A DNA stretch of 9,467 nucleotides from Desulfocapsa sulfexigens (lineage in GTDB: Bacteria > Desulfobacterota > Desulfobulbia > Desulfobulbales > Desulfocapsaceae): assembly GCA_015661935.1 (NCBI GenBank), contig DQVD01000101.1, positions 1 through 9,467 on the forward strand, in the 5' to 3' direction. Every line of letters starts with the position of its first letter. Positions within the stretch are counted from its first letter, which is position 1. Of the stretch, positions 6,480-9,467 are shown in pieces. Made by a program: the position numbers and the translations under genes. The notes beneath the pieces are model-generated. The model searched no databases and was not told the DNA's origin. It was given only the letters and a program-made list of their open reading frames with translations.

Positions 6480-7340
6480 TTATTGTTCTTTGTTTTTGAA
6501 AATACCCAGGGCTTCCTGGTAAACATTAGAACGGGATAAACCAAGATCACCAGCTATTTTACGACTGACATCTTTGAGGGACATTTGGGTGTTATCGCGA
6601 TACCAGATAAGGAGTTCCTGAAGATTTTCTCCTTCAGCACATGTGATAATACCTGGCTCTACGATAAGAACAATTTCTCCACGATTTTTCTTTAGTGCTG
6701 CAAAATCGAGAAGATTTGCTATCGTATCACTCTTGAGTTCTTCGTAGGCTTTCGTAAGTTCCCTTCCCCAAAAAGCCTGACGATCACCCATAATATTTAG
6801 AATGTCGGTTAGTAGTCCCTGAATACGGCGTGGGGATTCATAAAAGATGATGGGCCATTGAGCATCTATTAGAGATGTGAGAAGAGATCGACGTTGTGAT
6901 TTTTTGGAAGGAGCAAAACCTAAGAATAGAAAGTGTGGGTTTGTTAATCCTGCAGCAGAAAAGGCAGTGGTAATAGCGGAAGCACCGGGTAGTGGAACAA
7001 TTTCAATGCCGACAATACGTGCTCTGGCAACAAGCATTGCACCTGGGTCAGAAATTCCGGGAGTACCGGCATCTGATACGAGAGCGATTGACTCACCACC
7101 AAGGAGTCGTTCGACAAGTTGCACAGACCGTTCTGCCTCTTTTTCACGATAATAGCTTATCAGCGGTGTGGAGATATCAAAATGGGTAAGAAGTTTTCTG
7201 GTATGCCGGGTGTCTTCGGCAGCAATTAAGTCGACATCACCCAGCACGCGAAGGCAGCGCAGGGTGATGTCTTCAAGGTTCCCAATGGGAGTTGCTGCGA
7301 TATAAAGAGTGCCTGCTGGTTTTTCGTTATCTTTTCCCAT
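6480..7340 (-). CDS. rsmI: 16S rRNA (cytidine(1402)-2'-O)-methyltransferase
   Basis: This 286-residue tetrapyrrole-methylase-fold enzyme uses SAM to 2'-O-methylate C1402 in the decoding centre of 16S rRNA. Family motifs in order are ATPIGNLEDIT (16-26), AEDTRHT (41-47), SDAGTPGISDPG (89-100), LPGASA (117-122), FYESPRR (166-172) and RELTKAYEE (193-201). GEIVLIVEP (221-229) follows, and then a C-terminal helical domain with an HTH-like stretch SLKDVSRKIAGDLGLSRSNV (254-273). Length matches the family. It is the last gene of the upp-uraA-rsmI operon and starts 11 bases after the uraA stop. The nearest SD-like AGGA (7356-7359) is 15 bases away, too far for normal use, so translation is probably coupled to uraA. 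No clear intrinsic terminator follows it. Confidence 0.95.
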   Translation of the reverse strand: MGKDNEKPAGTLYIAATPIGNLEDITLRCLRVLGDVDLIAAEDTRHTRKLLTHFDISTPLISYYREKEAERSVQLVERLLGGESIALVSDAGTPGISDPGAMLVARARIVGIEIVPLPGASAITTAFSAAGLTNPHFLFLGFAPSKKSQRRSLLTSLIDAQWPIIFYESPRRIQGLLTDILNIMGDRQAFWGRELTKAYEELKSDTIANLLDFAALKKNRGEIVLIVEPGIITCAEGENLQELLIWYRDNTQMSLKDVSRKIAGDLGLSRSNVYQEALGIFKNKEQ

Positions 7341-7351
7341 CTGAGAGAATC

Positions 7352-8608
7352 TTATTCCTGGCTCTTCTTCTTTTTACCAGGAAGAATAAGGTTGAGCAGA
7401 ACACCTAAAATACCGGCAAGTCCAATCCCTTTAACTGTAAAGGCTCCTGCCGAGAAACTCATGCCACCAATACCCATAACAAGGATTAATGAAACAATGC
7501 AAAGATTTCGAGGTTCAGTAAGATCTTCCTGGGCACGCACAAGTGTGTTTAAACCTACCACAGTAATTGCTCCAAAAAGAAGAAGCATAATACCACCCAT
7601 AACGGGAGATGGAATGGTTTGAAGCAGGGCACCTACTTTTCCAACAAAGGCAAGAGCGATTGCAGTAATTGCAGCCCAGGTCATGATGGCAGGGTTAAAC
7701 GTTTTGGTAAGAGTTACAGCACCGGTTACTTCTGAATAAGTCGTATTTGGGGGGCCGCCGAACATAGCGGCAAGGCTTGTTGCCAAACCGTCTCCAAGCA
7801 TTGTTCGATGAATACCGGGATCTTTTATATAATCTTTTTTGGTGACCGAACCAATGGCCAGGATATCACCAAAATGTTCAATGGCCGGTGCAATGGCAAC
7901 TGGAACTATAAAAAGAATAGCTTCCAGATTCCAGACAGGGTAGGTGAATGAAGGGATTGCAAACCATGCAGTTTCTTTTACAGGATCGAGATTTACTAAA
8001 CCAAATGGAATGGAAATGAGGTAACCAGCGATGATTCCGCATAGGATAGGAATCAGTTTGAACATTCCTTTTCCGAGCAGAGAAACAATAAGGGTTACGC
8101 CAAGTGAGGTTAGTGAAACAATGAGTGCAGTACTACGGGGAACAAGCTCAATTGATCCATCTCCTGTCATACCTGTTGCCATAAAAACAGCAACTGGGGC
8201 CAGGATAAGACCAATGACCATGATAACCGGGCCGGTAACTATTGGCGGCAAAATGGTGTGCAGGAGGTCGCTTCCCTGGTAATATATGAGTGTTGAAAGT
8301 AACATATAGAATATTCCAGCTGCCACCAGTCCACACATGGTGCCGGCAATTCCCCAAGTCTGAACTCCGTATATAATGGGAGCAATAAATGCAAAAGAGG
8401 AGGCAAGGAAAATGGGGACTTTTCCTTTTGTAACAATTTGAAAGAGCAGGGTACCGGCACCTGCAGTAAAAAGTGCAACGTTGGGATTAAGTCCTGTAAG
8501 CAGAGGCACAAGGACAAGCGCACCTAGTGCAACAAAGAGCATTTGTGCACCGAGAATGAAATCTCTGCCTCTTAGGTTGTAATCACTATCAATTTCCTGT
8601 ATTTCCAT
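7352..8608 (-). CDS. uraA: Uracil/xanthine permease, NCS2 family (UraA-type)
   Basis: This 418-residue, strongly hydrophobic inner-membrane protein is of the nucleobase:cation symporter-2 family, which typically has 14 membrane segments. Recognisable parts are VPIFLASSFAFI (64-75), the substrate/proton site IEHFGDIL (243-250), DPGIHRTMLGDGLA (263-276) and GPPNTTYSEVTGA (285-297). E244 and E293 correspond to the two key glutamates of E. coli UraA. The position of UraA H245 is Asp here (D248). The GPPNTTYSEVTG form is a known UraA variant. A positive tail GKKKKSQE ends the protein. Placement directly after upp supports uracil as substrate: import followed by conversion to UMP. GGAG (8621-8624) is 12 bases before the ATG, rather far, and lies within a small dyad. 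Xanthine transport is less likely in this context. Confidence 0.92.
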   Translation of the reverse strand: MEIQEIDSDYNLRGRDFILGAQMLFVALGALVLVPLLTGLNPNVALFTAGAGTLLFQIVTKGKVPIFLASSFAFIAPIIYGVQTWGIAGTMCGLVAAGIFYMLLSTLIYYQGSDLLHTILPPIVTGPVIMVIGLILAPVAVFMATGMTGDGSIELVPRSTALIVSLTSLGVTLIVSLLGKGMFKLIPILCGIIAGYLISIPFGLVNLDPVKETAWFAIPSFTYPVWNLEAILFIVPVAIAPAIEHFGDILAIGSVTKKDYIKDPGIHRTMLGDGLATSLAAMFGGPPNTTYSEVTGAVTLTKTFNPAIMTWAAITAIALAFVGKVGALLQTIPSPVMGGIMLLLFGAITVVGLNTLVRAQEDLTEPRNLCIVSLILVMGIGGMSFSAGAFTVKGIGLAGILGVLLNLILPGKKKKSQE

Positions 8609-8617
8609 TTTACGTAT

Positions 8618-8629
8618 CTTCTCCAGAAG
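8618..8629. repeat. Small dyad covering the uraA Shine-Dalgarno
   Basis: CTTCT (8618-8622) and AGAAG (8625-8629) flank two bases. On the minus strand the GGAG of the uraA ribosome-binding site (8621-8624) lies in the centre. The two-base centre cannot close as a simple RNA hairpin, so a protein site or chance is as likely as RNA control. Confidence 0.2.
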
Positions 8630-8650
8630 TATTTTTATGTGTGTAAAAAG

Positions 8651-9277
8651 CTATTTAGTGCCAAAAAGTTTATCTCCGGCATCACCAAGGCCGGGGATAA
8701 TATAGCCGTATTCATTAAGGTGATCATCTAACGCGGCTGTGTAAATATCAACGTCAGGATGAATATCCTGTACTTTTTTTATACCTTCTGGAGCCGATAC
8801 AAGAAATAGGCCTTTGATGGATGTACAGCCGGCATCTTTTAAAAGTGTAATTGTGGCATTTAAGGTTCCACCTGTGGCGAGCATGGGGTCAAGAATAAGC
8901 GCCGTACGCTGTTCGATGTTTTTTGCGAGTTTTACGTAGTATTGGACTGGCAGTAATGTTTCCTCATCACGATAGAAACCAACTATGGAAACTTTAGCTG
9001 AAGGAATTAAGTCAAAAACACCATCCATCATTCCAATACCTGCTCTTAAAATGGGAACAAAAGTGATTTTTTTTCCTTTTATACGTTCAACTTCAGTGGG
9101 GCCTGACCATGTTTCTATTGTTCTTTTTTCAGTAGGAAAATCTTTGGTCGCTTCATAACCAAGAAGTCTGGCAATTTCTGAAGCAAGAGCACGAAAATCT
9201 TTTGTGGAGATCTCTTTTTCACGTAGCAAACCAATTTTATGACGAATAAGCGGGTGATTAACGACATGAACTGTCAT
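8651..9277 (-). CDS. upp: Uracil phosphoribosyltransferase
   Basis: This 208-residue enzyme, the same length as E. coli Upp, makes UMP from uracil and PRPP in pyrimidine salvage. The PRPP loop is [12 protein letters not shown] (127-138). [11 protein letters not shown] (76-86) and [10 protein letters not shown] (101-110) are typical of the family, and the uracil-binding C-terminus is [17 protein letters not shown] (191-207). AAGGAG (9283-9288) lies 5 bases before the ATG, an ideal site. It is first gene of the operon; uraA starts 42 bases after its stop. Confidence 0.97.
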   Translation of the reverse strand: MTVHVVNHPLIRHKIGLLREKEISTKDFRALASEIARLLGYEATKDFPTEKRTIETWSGPTEVERIKGKKITFVPILRAGIGMMDGVFDLIPSAKVSIVGFYRDEETLLPVQYYVKLAKNIEQRTALILDPMLATGGTLNATITLLKDAGCTSIKGLFLVSAPEGIKKVQDIHPDVDIYTAALDDHLNEYGYIIPGLGDAGDKLFGTK

Positions 9278-9312
9278 GGTGGCTCCTTATGGAAGAATAA
9301 ATGAAAATGGGA

Positions 9313-9341
9313 AGTATAATTATTTCATCAGATACATACAA
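9313..9341 (-). promoter_or_regulatory. Predicted sigma-70-type promoter of the upp-uraA-rsmI operon
   Basis: On the minus strand TTGTAT (9336-9341) and TATACT (9313-9318) are separated by 17 bases. The -10 matches TATAAT at 5 of 6 bases, and the -35 matches only at TTG. It lies about 36 bases upstream of the upp ATG in an AT-rich stretch, a suitable distance for a short leader with the AAGGAG site. Confidence 0.45.
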
Positions 9342-9467
9342 AAATTTATTATGAAACTCAATGAAATGATCAGTAAAATAAAAGAAATAATGTAATAATT
9401 TATATAGCATTTTAAGCTGAAGGTAAATATGCGGTGAGTTATACTCAAAAGTGGTGTTTGAGGGAGC
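9342..9467. other. AT-rich intergenic sequence at the right edge
   Basis: No coding frame, RNA gene or terminator could be supported here. The only structure seen is a short dyad TGAGT-TAT-ACTCA at 9435-9447, which could be a regulator site or chance. Confidence 0.4.

Noticed and set aside
6464..6482. T-rich tract after rsmI (minus strand) as an intrinsic terminator
   Set aside because: There are seven T residues but no convincing GC-bearing stem in front of them.

Overview
The window looks like a chromosomal housekeeping segment of an AT-leaning, Gram-negative, motile anaerobe, most likely one of the Desulfobacterota (Desulfobulbales-like). This is inferred from the gene styles: an NtrC-type sigma-54 activator, FliW, and the remnant of a hybrid-kinase-type receiver. 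No 16S or other decisive phylogenetic marker is present, so the assignment is tentative.

Layout from left to right. The N-terminus of tadA (tRNA adenosine deaminase) runs off the left edge on the minus strand. It is divergent from a sigma-54-dependent activator (325-1692, +) whose receiver domain has lost its phosphorylation residues. A strong bidirectional terminator separates this activator from a convergent trpBA pair (trpB 3800-2568, trpA 2507-1743, -), the two subunits of tryptophan synthase. trpB is divergent from fliW (3914-4333, +), and a dyad-symmetric sequence lies inside the predicted trpB promoter. fliW converges on an unrecognised 542-residue protein (5965-4337, -) with weak signs of the HIT/GalT-like nucleotidyl-transferase fold. 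A 514-base gap follows, and it holds a decayed receiver-domain gene (about 6113-6463, +).

The right third is a compact minus-strand operon, upp-uraA-rsmI (9277-6480). Upp converts uracil to UMP and UraA imports uracil, which makes a classic pyrimidine-salvage pair. RsmI, a 16S rRNA 2'-O-methyltransferase, starts 11 bases after the uraA stop and probably relies on translational coupling. A sigma-70-like promoter lies upstream of upp.

Most of the window is ordinary metabolism and RNA modification, and I see no defence system, mobile element or CRISPR. The points worth a second look are the degenerate-receiver activator, the orphan fliW sharing a control region with trpBA, the uncharacterised 542-residue protein, and the fossil receiver gene.
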